Assembly (NCBI GenBank): GCA_964386865.1
Contig: CAYLUN010000023.1
Location: 4,012-68,011 of the forward strand
DNA: 64,000 bases
Direction: 5' to 3'
DNA from: CAYLUN01 sp964386865
GTDB taxonomy: Bacteria; Verrucomicrobiota; Kiritimatiellia; RFP12; UBA1067
The notes beneath the pieces were generated by a model that ran no database searches, was not told the DNA's origin, and worked only from the letters and a program-made list of their open reading frames with translations. Position 1 is the first letter of the stretch; each line of letters opens with the position of its first letter. This document shows positions 49,376 through 57,461 of this stretch, piece by piece. Position numbers and translations under genes: made by a program.

Positions 49376-50536
49376 CTACTTCAGCCGCCACTTCGTCGCC
49401 ATCAGGCAGGTCAGCTCGCCCTTGCTCTCGGCCTGATAGTAGACCGTCAGGATCGAGCCGTCCGGCAGCTCGGCCGAAGCGGGGTAGCCCAGATCCCCGT
49501 CGAAATGCCCAGCCAGCTTGATCTCGTTCTGCACGTCCCACGTCCGCCCGTGATCGTCGCTGACACACGCATATTCGCCGAACGCGTCGAACCGCCGGCC
49601 ATACACGGAGACCAGCTTGCCGTTCCGCAGCCGGATCAGGTGCGGCGGCAGCCCGGCCAACGGCGTCTTCGCCATCACGCTCCAGGTCTTGCCTCCATCG
49701 GCGCTCTCCGACTGCCGCATGCAGCGGTCCGCGCCATGGTAGCGGATCTGCGCGACGAGCCGACCGTCGTCCGTCTCCACCACGTGCGGCTCATGGAACA
49801 TATGCGGCTTCTGCTCCTCCGGGAGCGCCGGAATCTCGGAAATCGACCGCCAGCTCGCGCCGCCGTCGCGCGACTCCTCGACCGAGATGACGCACAGCTT
49901 TTCCTTGAAATAGCGCCCCACGTACAGGAGGCGCCCGTCTTTCAGCAGGATCGGCCCGTGCGGCGTGGAGCCGAGCGTGCGGGCCGGTTTCGCCCACGTC
50001 TTGCCCCCGTCCCCTGAGCGCGCGGTGAAGAACCCCAGCCCCTCCTCTTTCGCCGACGCCGGCAGCTTCTCATCGTGCAGCCACCAATAGAACTGCGGGC
50101 TTCCCGGCTTGAGTTTGCTGCGATCCCGAATCTGCGCCTCATACGCGAGCGAGGTGAACCACGCCAGCACAAGGTCACCGTTCGGCAGCTCGATGACTCC
50201 CGCATCACGGTCATCCAGCTGCGTGTTGCAGGCCGTTCGCGCGCCAGACCAGGTCTCTCCCTGATCCGCACTCCGCACCAGCTGAACCTTGCCGAACGGG
50301 CACACGTGTGCGTCGCGGTCGCCCGAGAAGACCGCCACCAGTTCGCCGCTCTTCCGCGCGCAGACCGTCGGCCAGCCGATGTAGCGCCCCGGTTGTTTGC
50401 AGATCGCCTTCGTCCACACGATCTCCGCCCGCTTCTGCTGCGCAGGCGCGCCGTGGATATCCGTAGGCGTCTCCTGCCCCAAAGCCGCCAGACACGCCAT
50501 CGCCACCACCGCTCCGCCGATCTGCCTGCTGATCAT
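49376..50536 (-). CDS. Secreted sialidase-like (BNR/Asp-box) hydrolase
   Basis: 386 residues from the ATG at 50536, preceded by AAGGGGG; a longer frame from 50581 is rejected. Signal peptide (GGAVVAMACLAALG). Five Asp-boxes of the SxDxGxTW type are seen (SADQGETW, SGDGGKTW, SRDGGASW, SADGGKTW, SDDHGRTW), indicating a six-bladed beta-propeller. An Arg-rich start (PGRYIGWPTVCARKSGELVAVFSGDR) and DRDAGVIEL fit the sialidase-like superfamily. Many such PVC proteins are not true neuraminidases, so the substrate is uncertain. It lies between the GH130 and GH106 genes. Confidence 0.8.
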   Translation of the reverse strand: MISRQIGGAVVAMACLAALGQETPTDIHGAPAQQKRAEIVWTKAICKQPGRYIGWPTVCARKSGELVAVFSGDRDAHVCPFGKVQLVRSADQGETWSGARTACNTQLDDRDAGVIELPNGDLVLAWFTSLAYEAQIRDRSKLKPGSPQFYWWLHDEKLPASAKEEGLGFFTARSGDGGKTWAKPARTLGSTPHGPILLKDGRLLYVGRYFKEKLCVISVEESRDGGASWRSISEIPALPEEQKPHMFHEPHVVETDDGRLVAQIRYHGADRCMRQSESADGGKTWSVMAKTPLAGLPPHLIRLRNGKLVSVYGRRFDAFGEYACVSDDHGRTWDVQNEIKLAGHFDGDLGYPASAELPDGSILTVYYQAESKGELTCLMATKWRLK

Positions 50537-50663
50537 CGCCACCCCCTTTAGTTCCGTTGACTGCGCGAACGCACAGCACACCCCTGCGGCAGCGACGCCA
50601 CCCCGCCGGCGCCCGCGCAGACGGCTCGCGGAGCCGTCCCTGCCGTCACACGCTACGCGCCGC

Positions 50664-51830
50664 TCACCGCCACGCGCGATTCTGCGCGATGAGCGCCTTG
50701 AGCGCCGCCACCGAGGCGGCAGAGCGCTGCCCGTCCGGCGCCGTGTTCAAACAGTAGTCGGTCAGCCGCGCCACGCTCGACACCGCGACGTGCATCCGCG
50801 TGTCAGAGGAGGCGTAGTAGATGTACACCGTGCCGTCGCCGTCCGCGATCCAGCCGTTCGCGAAAAGCACGTTGGATACGTCGCCGACCCGCTCGGCACC
50901 CTGCGGCGCCATGAAGTAGCCGGCGGGCTCCGCGATCAGCCGCCACGGCTCGTCGAGCGCAGTCATGTAGAGGTACATCACGTAGCGCAGGCCCGCCGCG
51001 CAGCCCCGCACGCCGTGCGCGAGGTGGAGCCACCCCTTGTCCGTCTTGATGGGGTGCGGACCCTCGCCGTTCTTGAGCTCCTTGACCGTGTGATACCGCC
51101 GCTCGTTAATGATCGTCTCGGCGCCGATCTCCGCGCGCGTCATGTCGTCCACCAGCGCCCAGCCAATGCCGCCGCCCGAACCGGCGTCGATGAAGCCGTC
51201 CTGCGGGCGCGTGTAGAGGGCGTACTTGCCCCCGACGAACTCGGGGTGCAGCACGACGTTGCGCTGCTGGCTCTTGGATAGGAGGTCCGGCAGCCGCTCC
51301 CAGCGCATGAGGTCTTTCGTCCGCGCGATCCCAGCCGCCGCCACGGCCGAGGAGAGGTCGCCGGGAGCCGCCTTCGGGTCTTTGCGCTCGGAACAGAACA
51401 ACCCGTAGATCCAGCCGTCCTCGTGACGCGTGAGCCGGATGTCGTAAACGTTCGTGTCGGGGTCGCCGGTCTCGGGCATCGTAACCGGCTCGTCCCAGAA
51501 GCGAAAGTTGTCCACGCCGTTCGGGCTTTCGGCGATCGCAAAGAACGACTTGCGGTCCGCGCCCTCGACGCGCGCCGCGAGCAGGTACTTGCCGTTCCAC
51601 TTGATCGCCCCCGCGTTGAACACGCCGTTGATGCCGAAGCGCTCCTGCAGAAACGGGTTCGTCTGGGGGCTCAGGTCATAGCGCCAGAAGAGCGGAACGT
51701 GCTCCGCCGTGAGCACCGGGTGCGCGTACCGCACGTACACGCCGTTTCCGGGCAGAACCGGCTGGTTCTGCCGCGCCAGCAACGCCTCGTGCTCGGTCTG
51801 CAACACGTCCAGTCTCAGGTCGAATGACAT
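50664..51830 (-). CDS. GH130-family mannoside phosphorylase/hydrolase
   Basis: 388 residues from the ATG at 51830 with a strong AAAGGAG; the upstream extension of the frame lies inside the symporter gene. Five-bladed propeller features are NAGAIKWNGKYLLAARVEG, DTNVYDIRLTRHEDGWIYG, VLHPEFVGGKYALYTRPQDG and FANGWIADGDGTVYIYYASSD. The length matches mannosylglucose or mannooligosaccharide phosphorylases. No signal peptide, so it probably works in the cytoplasm, releasing mannose 1-phosphate from imported beta-mannosides. It starts 11 nt after the symporter stop, which suggests that the symporter imports its substrate. Confidence 0.88.
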   Translation of the reverse strand: MSFDLRLDVLQTEHEALLARQNQPVLPGNGVYVRYAHPVLTAEHVPLFWRYDLSPQTNPFLQERFGINGVFNAGAIKWNGKYLLAARVEGADRKSFFAIAESPNGVDNFRFWDEPVTMPETGDPDTNVYDIRLTRHEDGWIYGLFCSERKDPKAAPGDLSSAVAAAGIARTKDLMRWERLPDLLSKSQQRNVVLHPEFVGGKYALYTRPQDGFIDAGSGGGIGWALVDDMTRAEIGAETIINERRYHTVKELKNGEGPHPIKTDKGWLHLAHGVRGCAAGLRYVMYLYMTALDEPWRLIAEPAGYFMAPQGAERVGDVSNVLFANGWIADGDGTVYIYYASSDTRMHVAVSSVARLTDYCLNTAPDGQRSAASVAALKALIAQNRAWR

Positions 51831-51841
51831 GGGGTACTCCT

Positions 51842-53674
51842 TTACTCCCGCTCGAAATCCGCTCGGCACGCGCGCCACCAGTACCGCTTGAGGAACGCGC
51901 CGCTCACGACCAGAATCAGCAGCGCGGCTAGCGCGGGCGCGGGCCGCAGCAGGACCAGGTAGAGCGGGATGATCATCAGGCACGTTTGCGCCACAACGCC
52001 GACCGCGGTGTTCGCCATGTCCCTGGCGAACGAGGAGCGGTTCACGAAGGCCGGGTCGGCCGCCACGACCGCACGGTGCACGGGCGCCCAGAAACCCCAC
52101 GGGCGCGTCCGCGCGTAGAAGCGACGGAGCGTGGCGTCGTCTGTCGGCGGCGCCGCATAGGTGCCTGCCACGCACCCGGCCAGCGAGATCAGCGCGATCA
52201 GGGGGAAGTAGTAGAGGTCCAAGAAATGGAAGACGCGCGGGAAGATCATGGCCGGCACGAGGCCAGCCACCATGCCCCAGAAGTAGCCGCAGCCGTTGAA
52301 GCGCCACCAGAACCACTTGAGCAGGTTCGCGGCGAGGTAGCTGCCGAACAGCCCCGACACGATCCACTGGAGCACGCTGTTCACGTCCTTGGCAAAGACC
52401 CCGCAGACGATGCTCACAACCACCACCGCCACGCCCGTTGCGTAGGATATCCGCGCGACCTGACGGCTGCTGGCCCCGGGGTTCACGTACTTCAGGTAGA
52501 GATCGTTGACCAGATAGGCCTGCGCCGCGTTGAGGGTGCCCGCGAAGGTGCCGATGAAGGCCGCCAGCAGGCCCGCCAGCAGGACGCCCGTCAGGCCCGC
52601 AGGCACGAACTGGCTGATCGCCGACGGCAGGATCTGCTCGAAATCGATGCGCCCCGCCGCGCTCAGATTCAGTCGCTCGTAGTAGAGCAGGCCGAGCACG
52701 GCAAAGCCTCCGATCATCAGGTACCGCACCGGCAGCAGGATGATCGACACCACGCCGCTCATCAGCGCGGCCTCCTTCGGCGAGCGCGTGGAGAGTATCT
52801 TCTGCATGTCGTAGCTCGGCGCGGGCCCCGCCAGGCTGGAGAGTATGCCCTTGAAAACCATCATCATGAAAAACGCGCCGAACACCGAGAACCCGTCCTC
52901 GCGGATCTTGTCGTTCACCTCGGGAATCACGCGCGACCAGTCAAGGTTCAGGTGCCAACCGAAGAACGGCGACATCCACCCGTCCGGCACGGGCAGCGAC
53001 TGGCCGCTTAGCGCCACCATGGCGATGACGGCGATGATGACCGAGGCCACGGCCATGATGAGGTATTGGATCACGTCCGCCCAGACGATGCTGGCCATGC
53101 CCCCCAGAATCGAGTAGAAAACCGAGAAGAGCGTGAAGGCGATCCCGTACACGTGTGGCACGTAAGCGTCCGGAACGTGGAGCGGCACGAACGGCGCCAC
53201 CTCGCTCCACGGCACAAAGATCTGGATGAACTTGCCGAGCCCGACGAAGCCGTAGGCGAGGAAGCCGAGGCAGTTGACCAGCGCGAACACGACGATGACG
53301 GTGTGGGCCAGCGTCGCCCCGCGCCCGGCGCCGAAGCGGAACGTGATCCACTCCGCGCCCGTCGTGCAGCCCGAGCGCCGCAGCCACGCGGCCATAAAGA
53401 CCATCAAAAAGATCTGGTTGAAGCAGGGCCACAGCCACGGGATCCACACGCTCTTCATCCCGTACACGAAGGCCAGCGTCACCATCCACATCGTGCCGGA
53501 GATGTCGAACATGCCGGAGGCGTTCGAGAGCCCCAGCAGATACCACGGCAGCGCTTTGCCGCCCAACAGGTAGGCGTCCTTGCTGGCCGCCGCGCGCCGC
53601 CGCGCGACCACCCCCACCGCGACCAACGAACCCAGGTAGAGCCCCACCGCCCACAGATCGATCGATTTCAGCAT
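51842..53674 (-). CDS. Sodium:solute symporter (SSS family)
   Basis: 610 residues, about 13-14 transmembrane helices. Typical SSS segments are YLLGGKALPWYLLGLSNASGMFDISGT (helix 1 sodium-site region), SILGGMASIVWADVIQYLIM and FIGTFAGTLNAAQAYLVNDLYLKYVNP (the signature helix-8 region). The ATG at 53674 is preferred to the TTG at 53692. It heads the glycan cluster followed by GH130, sialidase-like and GH106 genes, so a disaccharide or monosaccharide released by those enzymes is the likely cargo. A possible minus-strand -10 box (TACAGT, 53711-53716) lies upstream, without a clear -35. Confidence 0.92.
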   Translation of the reverse strand: MLKSIDLWAVGLYLGSLVAVGVVARRRAAASKDAYLLGGKALPWYLLGLSNASGMFDISGTMWMVTLAFVYGMKSVWIPWLWPCFNQIFLMVFMAAWLRRSGCTTGAEWITFRFGAGRGATLAHTVIVVFALVNCLGFLAYGFVGLGKFIQIFVPWSEVAPFVPLHVPDAYVPHVYGIAFTLFSVFYSILGGMASIVWADVIQYLIMAVASVIIAVIAMVALSGQSLPVPDGWMSPFFGWHLNLDWSRVIPEVNDKIREDGFSVFGAFFMMMVFKGILSSLAGPAPSYDMQKILSTRSPKEAALMSGVVSIILLPVRYLMIGGFAVLGLLYYERLNLSAAGRIDFEQILPSAISQFVPAGLTGVLLAGLLAAFIGTFAGTLNAAQAYLVNDLYLKYVNPGASSRQVARISYATGVAVVVVSIVCGVFAKDVNSVLQWIVSGLFGSYLAANLLKWFWWRFNGCGYFWGMVAGLVPAMIFPRVFHFLDLYYFPLIALISLAGCVAGTYAAPPTDDATLRRFYARTRPWGFWAPVHRAVVAADPAFVNRSSFARDMANTAVGVVAQTCLMIIPLYLVLLRPAPALAALLILVVSGAFLKRYWWRACRADFERE

Positions 53675-53853
53675 GACGCAAGCCCCGCTCAATCCACGTT
53701 CACTGGGCCTACTGTAGCAAAACAGGCGGGGGCGCGACAGCCAGGAATGCGAGCCGATGAGCGGCCGTTTTCGCGTCTACATGATGAGGACGCGCGCTTT
53801 CCCACGCCAAGCCCAAGCCCGCTCAGGAGCCAAGCTCAAAAGACGCTTCCATT

Positions 53854-53869
53854 GCGCGCGTGGGCGCGC
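53854..53869 (-). terminator. Hairpin directly after the first SDR gene
   Basis: GCGCGC stems with loop GTGG immediately follow the stop at 53870. The remaining 53693-53853 gap shows no gene. Confidence 0.4.
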
Positions 53870-54652
53870 TCACCTCATCATCAGGCCGCCGGTCAGGTCG
53901 AGCGTGGTGCCGGTCATGTAGCTGGCCACGTCCGACGCCAAGAAGACGACGACGTTGGCGATCTCTTCGGGCTGCGCGATCCGGCACAGCGGAATTCTCG
54001 CCAGATACTGCTCCTTGCGCTCTTCCCAGATCTTGGCGATCATCTCGGTCATGACCATGCCGGGCGCAACCGCGTTGACGTTGATGCCCTCCTTGGCGGT
54101 CTCGCGCGCGATGGCGCGGGTCATCGACACCACGGCGCCTTTGCTCGAATCATACGGCAGGTGGCCCGACGTCGAGCCCAGGAACGCGGCCTGCGAGGCG
54201 ATGTTCACGATCTTGCCCGTCGCCTGGCGCGCGCGCAGCCGCTTAACCAGTTCGCGGCAGGCGACGAAGCACCCCGTCACGTTGACCTGAAACGTGTAGT
54301 TCCACTCCTCGACCGTATAGGCGTCCAGCGGCCCCTTCGGACAATACGCCGCGTTGTTCACGAGAATATCGACCCGCCCCAATTGAGACTCGACGGCGTC
54401 AAACATAGCCACGATCTGCGCCTCGTGCGCCAGATCGGCGGGCACGGCTATCGCGCGCGCCCCGTACCGCTTCTCGATCTCCCGGACGACCGCGTTCGCG
54501 TCATTGACGAAGTCGAGCCCCTTGGCCTCGTTCTTCAGATAGTTGATGACGACGCACGCGCCCTCTGCGGCAAACGCGAAGGCGATGGCTTTGCCGACGC
54601 CGCTTGACGACCCCGTAACGACCACGACTTTGTCTTTCAGCTTCAAATCCAT
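53870..54652 (-). CDS. Short-chain dehydrogenase/reductase (SDR), copy 1
   Basis: 260 residues from the ATG at 54652. Cofactor motif TGSSSGVGKA, structural NNAAY (NNAG variant), catalytic Ser in IVNIASQAAF and YDSSK (YxxxK). The C-terminal LTGGLMMR matches the FabG/glucose-dehydrogenase-like branch. The start was chosen at the homologue N-terminus; 30 further codons upstream fall in an inverted repeat. It lies in a cluster with a second SDR, an aldolase, a zinc dehydrogenase and a lactonase-like protein, which suggests sugar or sugar-acid oxidation. Substrate unknown. Confidence 0.9.
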   Translation of the reverse strand: MDLKLKDKVVVVTGSSSGVGKAIAFAFAAEGACVVINYLKNEAKGLDFVNDANAVVREIEKRYGARAIAVPADLAHEAQIVAMFDAVESQLGRVDILVNNAAYCPKGPLDAYTVEEWNYTFQVNVTGCFVACRELVKRLRARQATGKIVNIASQAAFLGSTSGHLPYDSSKGAVVSMTRAIARETAKEGINVNAVAPGMVMTEMIAKIWEERKEQYLARIPLCRIAQPEEIANVVVFLASDVASYMTGTTLDLTGGLMMR

Positions 54653-54699
54653 GACGTAAGATCCTATTAGTCTATGCAGGTTAAGCGAACGGTTAATTG

Positions 54700-54765
54700 A
54701 CAAGATTACCTGACTAACATGACGGGCATTACAGCCTATCAATCATGTTAACCATGTAATCGTGT
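54700..54765. repeat. 24-bp inverted repeat upstream of SDR copy 1
   Basis: Left arm 54700-54723 (core GATTACCTGACTAACATGAC) and right arm 54742-54765 pair at 19 of 24 positions around an 18-nt loop. The element is related to that at 57352-57430 (16 of 20 positions in the left arm). It lies 48 nt before the SDR start. Confidence 0.65.
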
Positions 54766-54785
54766 CCTCTTCTTTCGGGCTTGCC

Positions 54786-55820
54786 CTACGGCTTCAGCAC
54801 CACGCGCAGCGCTTCGCCCGACTCCATCAGCGCGATCGCGTCTTTGAACGATTCGAACGGCAGGACGTGCGTCACCAGCCGGCTGGCCGGGAACGAGCCC
54901 GCCGCAAGAAGCGACACCGCGCGCTCAACATGCGCCGGCGTGGAGTCGCTCGTGCCCACCACGCGCAGCTCGCCGTAGTGAATGGGCCGGCTGTCCACGG
55001 TCAGCAGGCTCTTGCCGGCCGGCAGCGAAGCGAAGAGGCACACGCAGCCGCGCTTGCGCACGAGGCTGACCGCCTGCTCCTGCGGCAGCGCCGCGGGCGC
55101 GGCGACGATCACCACATCTGCGCCGATGCCGCCGGTCTCGCTTTTCACGATGGCTGCAAGGTCTTCCGTGGCGGGATTCACGAGGCGGTCGAAGCCGAAC
55201 GCCTCGCACGGGGCCAGGCGCGCGGGGTTGATCTCCGACAGAATCACCTTTGCCGCCCCAAACTCACGGGCCACCACCGCGTTCAGGATGCCCATCGGCC
55301 CCGCGCCCATCACGAGCACGGTGTCTCCCTTTTGGACGCCGCTGTTCTCGCATGAGTTGACCGCACAGCTCACCGGCTCGGCTAGCGCCGCGTGGACGGG
55401 GTTGACGGCCGAGGGCACGCTGACCACGTGTCCGCCGCGCACGGCCAGCTCCGGAATCGCGACGTATTCGGCCATGCCGCCGTCGTACCCGAAGCCCATG
55501 GGCCGGATGTTGGCGCACAGGTTGCGCCAGCCGCGCTGGCAGTAGGCGCACTCGCCGCAGGCGACCGAGGTCGCCATCACCACGCGCCCGCCCGGCGCAT
55601 AGCCCGCGCCGGCGCGGCTCTCGACGATCACGCCCGCGAACTCATGACCCATCACGATCGGCGGACGCATGCGCGGGTTGCCCGACTTGTACGCCTTCAT
55701 GTCCGAGCCGCACACCGCGCACGCGTCAACCCGAACCAGCAGCTCGCCCGCGCCGCACGTGGGCGCCGCGACCTGCTCCACCCGCACGTCCATCGGCCCG
55801 TGATACACAACCGCGCGCAT
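54786..55820 (-). CDS. Zinc-dependent medium-chain dehydrogenase (sorbitol dehydrogenase-like)
   Basis: 344 residues. Catalytic zinc site: CAVCGSDMKAY and GHEFAGVI. Structural zinc: CGECAYCQRGWRNLC (four Cys). Rossmann motif VLVMGAGPMGILNA. GFGYDGGMAEYVAIP is typical of polyol/threonine dehydrogenases. It would oxidise a secondary alcohol of a polyol or sugar with NAD. Its ATG overlaps the stop of deoC (TGATG), so the two are translationally coupled. Confidence 0.92.
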   Translation of the reverse strand: MRAVVYHGPMDVRVEQVAAPTCGAGELLVRVDACAVCGSDMKAYKSGNPRMRPPIVMGHEFAGVIVESRAGAGYAPGGRVVMATSVACGECAYCQRGWRNLCANIRPMGFGYDGGMAEYVAIPELAVRGGHVVSVPSAVNPVHAALAEPVSCAVNSCENSGVQKGDTVLVMGAGPMGILNAVVAREFGAAKVILSEINPARLAPCEAFGFDRLVNPATEDLAAIVKSETGGIGADVVIVAAPAALPQEQAVSLVRKRGCVCLFASLPAGKSLLTVDSRPIHYGELRVVGTSDSTPAHVERAVSLLAAGSFPASRLVTHVLPFESFKDAIALMESGEALRVVLKP

Positions 55821-56506
55821 CAGTACCCGCCCTCCGCCGGCGCGCCGTCGAGGATTTTGTCGGCCGAGCCGACCCCTAGCCGCTGCACGCCCATCTTGAG
55901 AAACATCACCGCGCGGTCCCAGTCGCGGATGCCGCCGGACGGCTTGACCTTCGCCCGCCCCGCGCAGGTCTTAAGCATGACTTCGACCTGCTCGGCCGTC
56001 GCGCCATCGCCGTTGAAACCCGTGGAGGTCTTGACGAAGTCGGCGCCCGCCGCGATCGACAGCTCGCAGGCCTTCGCCACTTGTTCCAGCGTCAGCAGGC
56101 AGGACTCCTGGATCACCTTGACCAGCACGCCCTTGGGCTTGGCCACAGCCACGACGGCCGCAATGTCGCGCGCGACGTGCTCGTAGTCGCCCGAAAGGAA
56201 CTTGCCGATGTTCATCACCATGTCCAGCTCGTTCGCGCCGTCTTCAATGGCCAGCTGGGCCTCGAGCGCCTTCACCTCAGGCCGGCTCGCGCCGTGGGGG
56301 AAGCCGACCACCACCGCGACGGTCGTGCCCGAGCCCTTCACCAGGCGAGCGGCCAGCGCCGCGTCGGTGGGGCGCACGCACAGGTCGCCAACGCCTCTGG
56401 CCACGCACATCGCCGCGTTCTTGCGGATATCGTCGTCTGTCATCGCGGGCTTCAGCACCGCGTGATCCATCGCCTTAGCGACCTGCTCTTTCGTAAACGT
56501 GCTCAT
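55820..56506 (-). CDS. deoC: DeoC-type class I aldolase (deoxyribose-phosphate aldolase family)
   Basis: 228 residues from the ATG at 56506 (GGAG 9 nt upstream); a TTG two codons earlier is less likely. VVVGFPHGA, NELDMVMNIGKF, VKVIQESCLL, GADFVKTSTGF (Schiff-base Lys) and VKPSGGIRDW (second Lys) are the DERA motifs. VKPSGG in place of the common VKASGG is a small change near the proton-relay Lys. The family cleaves 2-deoxyribose 5-phosphate to acetaldehyde and glyceraldehyde 3-phosphate. No thymidine phosphorylase or phosphopentomutase gene is near, so another aldol substrate is possible in this cluster. Confidence 0.9.
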   Translation of the reverse strand: MSTFTKEQVAKAMDHAVLKPAMTDDDIRKNAAMCVARGVGDLCVRPTDAALAARLVKGSGTTVAVVVGFPHGASRPEVKALEAQLAIEDGANELDMVMNIGKFLSGDYEHVARDIAAVVAVAKPKGVLVKVIQESCLLTLEQVAKACELSIAAGADFVKTSTGFNGDGATAEQVEVMLKTCAGRAKVKPSGGIRDWDRAVMFLKMGVQRLGVGSADKILDGAPAEGGY

Positions 56507-56526
56507 GCTCAATCTCTCCGTAAGGG

Positions 56527-57318
56527 TTACATCAAACGCCCGCCCGAAATGTTAATCGACTGCCCCGTCAGGTAGTTGGCGGCGGAGGAGCAGAGGTAGA
56601 CCGTCGTGCCCACCACATCCTCGATGTCGGCCAGGCGGCCCAGCGGAATCTTGGCGGTGAAGCGCTTCACCACGTCCGCGCGATCCTGCTTGAGGTTCTC
56701 GATGTAGTTCGAGGACATGAACGTCCACACGCCGGTGTTGTCCGTGACGCCGGGGCAGACGCAGTTCACGTTGATGTTGTCCTTGGCGAACTCATGCGCC
56801 AGCGCCTGCGTAAAGGTGATGACCGCGCCTTTTGCCGCGCTGTAGTGGCTCAGCAGGGCCGAGCCCATCTTGCCCGACTGCGACGAGAAATTCACGATCT
56901 TGCCGAACTTGGCGGCCTTCATGAAGGGCACCACGTGCTTGATGAAAAAGAAGGTTCCCTTGCAGTTCACCGCGAACACGAAGTCCCACTCTTTCTCCGT
57001 GATCTGCTCGACCGGGTTCTGCCCGGCGACGCCCGCGACGTTCACAAGAATGTCGATCACGTTGCCGAAGCGCGCCGCCGCGCCGTCCACGACCGCCTTC
57101 ACCTGCGCCTCGTTCGTCACGTCGGCGGCGAGGCCGGCCGCGTCGTAGCCGGCGGCCCCGAGCTCCTTCACCGTGGCGTCCACCATCTCCTGCTTGAGGT
57201 CCGTGATGAACACGCGCGCGCCGCACTGGGCGAGCCCCTGGGCGATGCTCTTTCCGATCGCCCCTGTCGCGCCGGTCACCAGCGCGGTCTTGCCCTTGAA
57301 ATCCAAAAAGTTCTGCAT
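56527..57318 (-). CDS. Short-chain dehydrogenase/reductase (SDR), copy 2
   Basis: 263 residues. TGATGAIGKS cofactor motif, acidic ITDLKQE (NAD preference), NVAGVAG, catalytic Ser in NFSSQSGK and YSAAK (YxxxK). C-terminus ISGGRLM. GGAG precedes the ATG. It is followed after 20 nt by deoC, so it is co-transcribed with it. It resembles 2-deoxy-gluconate and sorbitol-6-phosphate type dehydrogenases in general form. Substrate unknown, though the cluster suggests sugar-acid or polyol oxidation. Confidence 0.92.
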   Translation of the reverse strand: MQNFLDFKGKTALVTGATGAIGKSIAQGLAQCGARVFITDLKQEMVDATVKELGAAGYDAAGLAADVTNEAQVKAVVDGAAARFGNVIDILVNVAGVAGQNPVEQITEKEWDFVFAVNCKGTFFFIKHVVPFMKAAKFGKIVNFSSQSGKMGSALLSHYSAAKGAVITFTQALAHEFAKDNINVNCVCPGVTDNTGVWTFMSSNYIENLKQDRADVVKRFTAKIPLGRLADIEDVVGTTVYLCSSAANYLTGQSINISGGRLM

Positions 57319-57351
57319 GAAGTGTCTCCGTCCTGATCTGCCAAAAAAACG

Positions 57352-57430
57352 ACATGATTACACGATTAACATGATGAAAGTCGCCGCAGAAGCAGCGCAT
57401 CCCAAAATCATGTGAATCGTGTAATCATGT
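57352..57430. repeat. 24-bp inverted repeat upstream of SDR copy 2
   Basis: Arms 57352-57375 (core GATTACACGATTAACATGAT) and 57407-57430 pair at 23 of 24 positions around a 31-nt loop. It lies 33 nt before the SDR start, between it and the SMP-30-like gene. It could be a cruciform, an operator or an intercistronic processing site. Confidence 0.75.
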
Positions 57431-57461
57431 CTATGCTAACACGCACCTTGAATAACGAACC

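Noticed and set aside
51831..52367. N-terminal extension of the GH130 frame
   Set aside because: It overlaps the symporter gene. The ATG at 51830 has a strong ribosome binding site and the standard family length.
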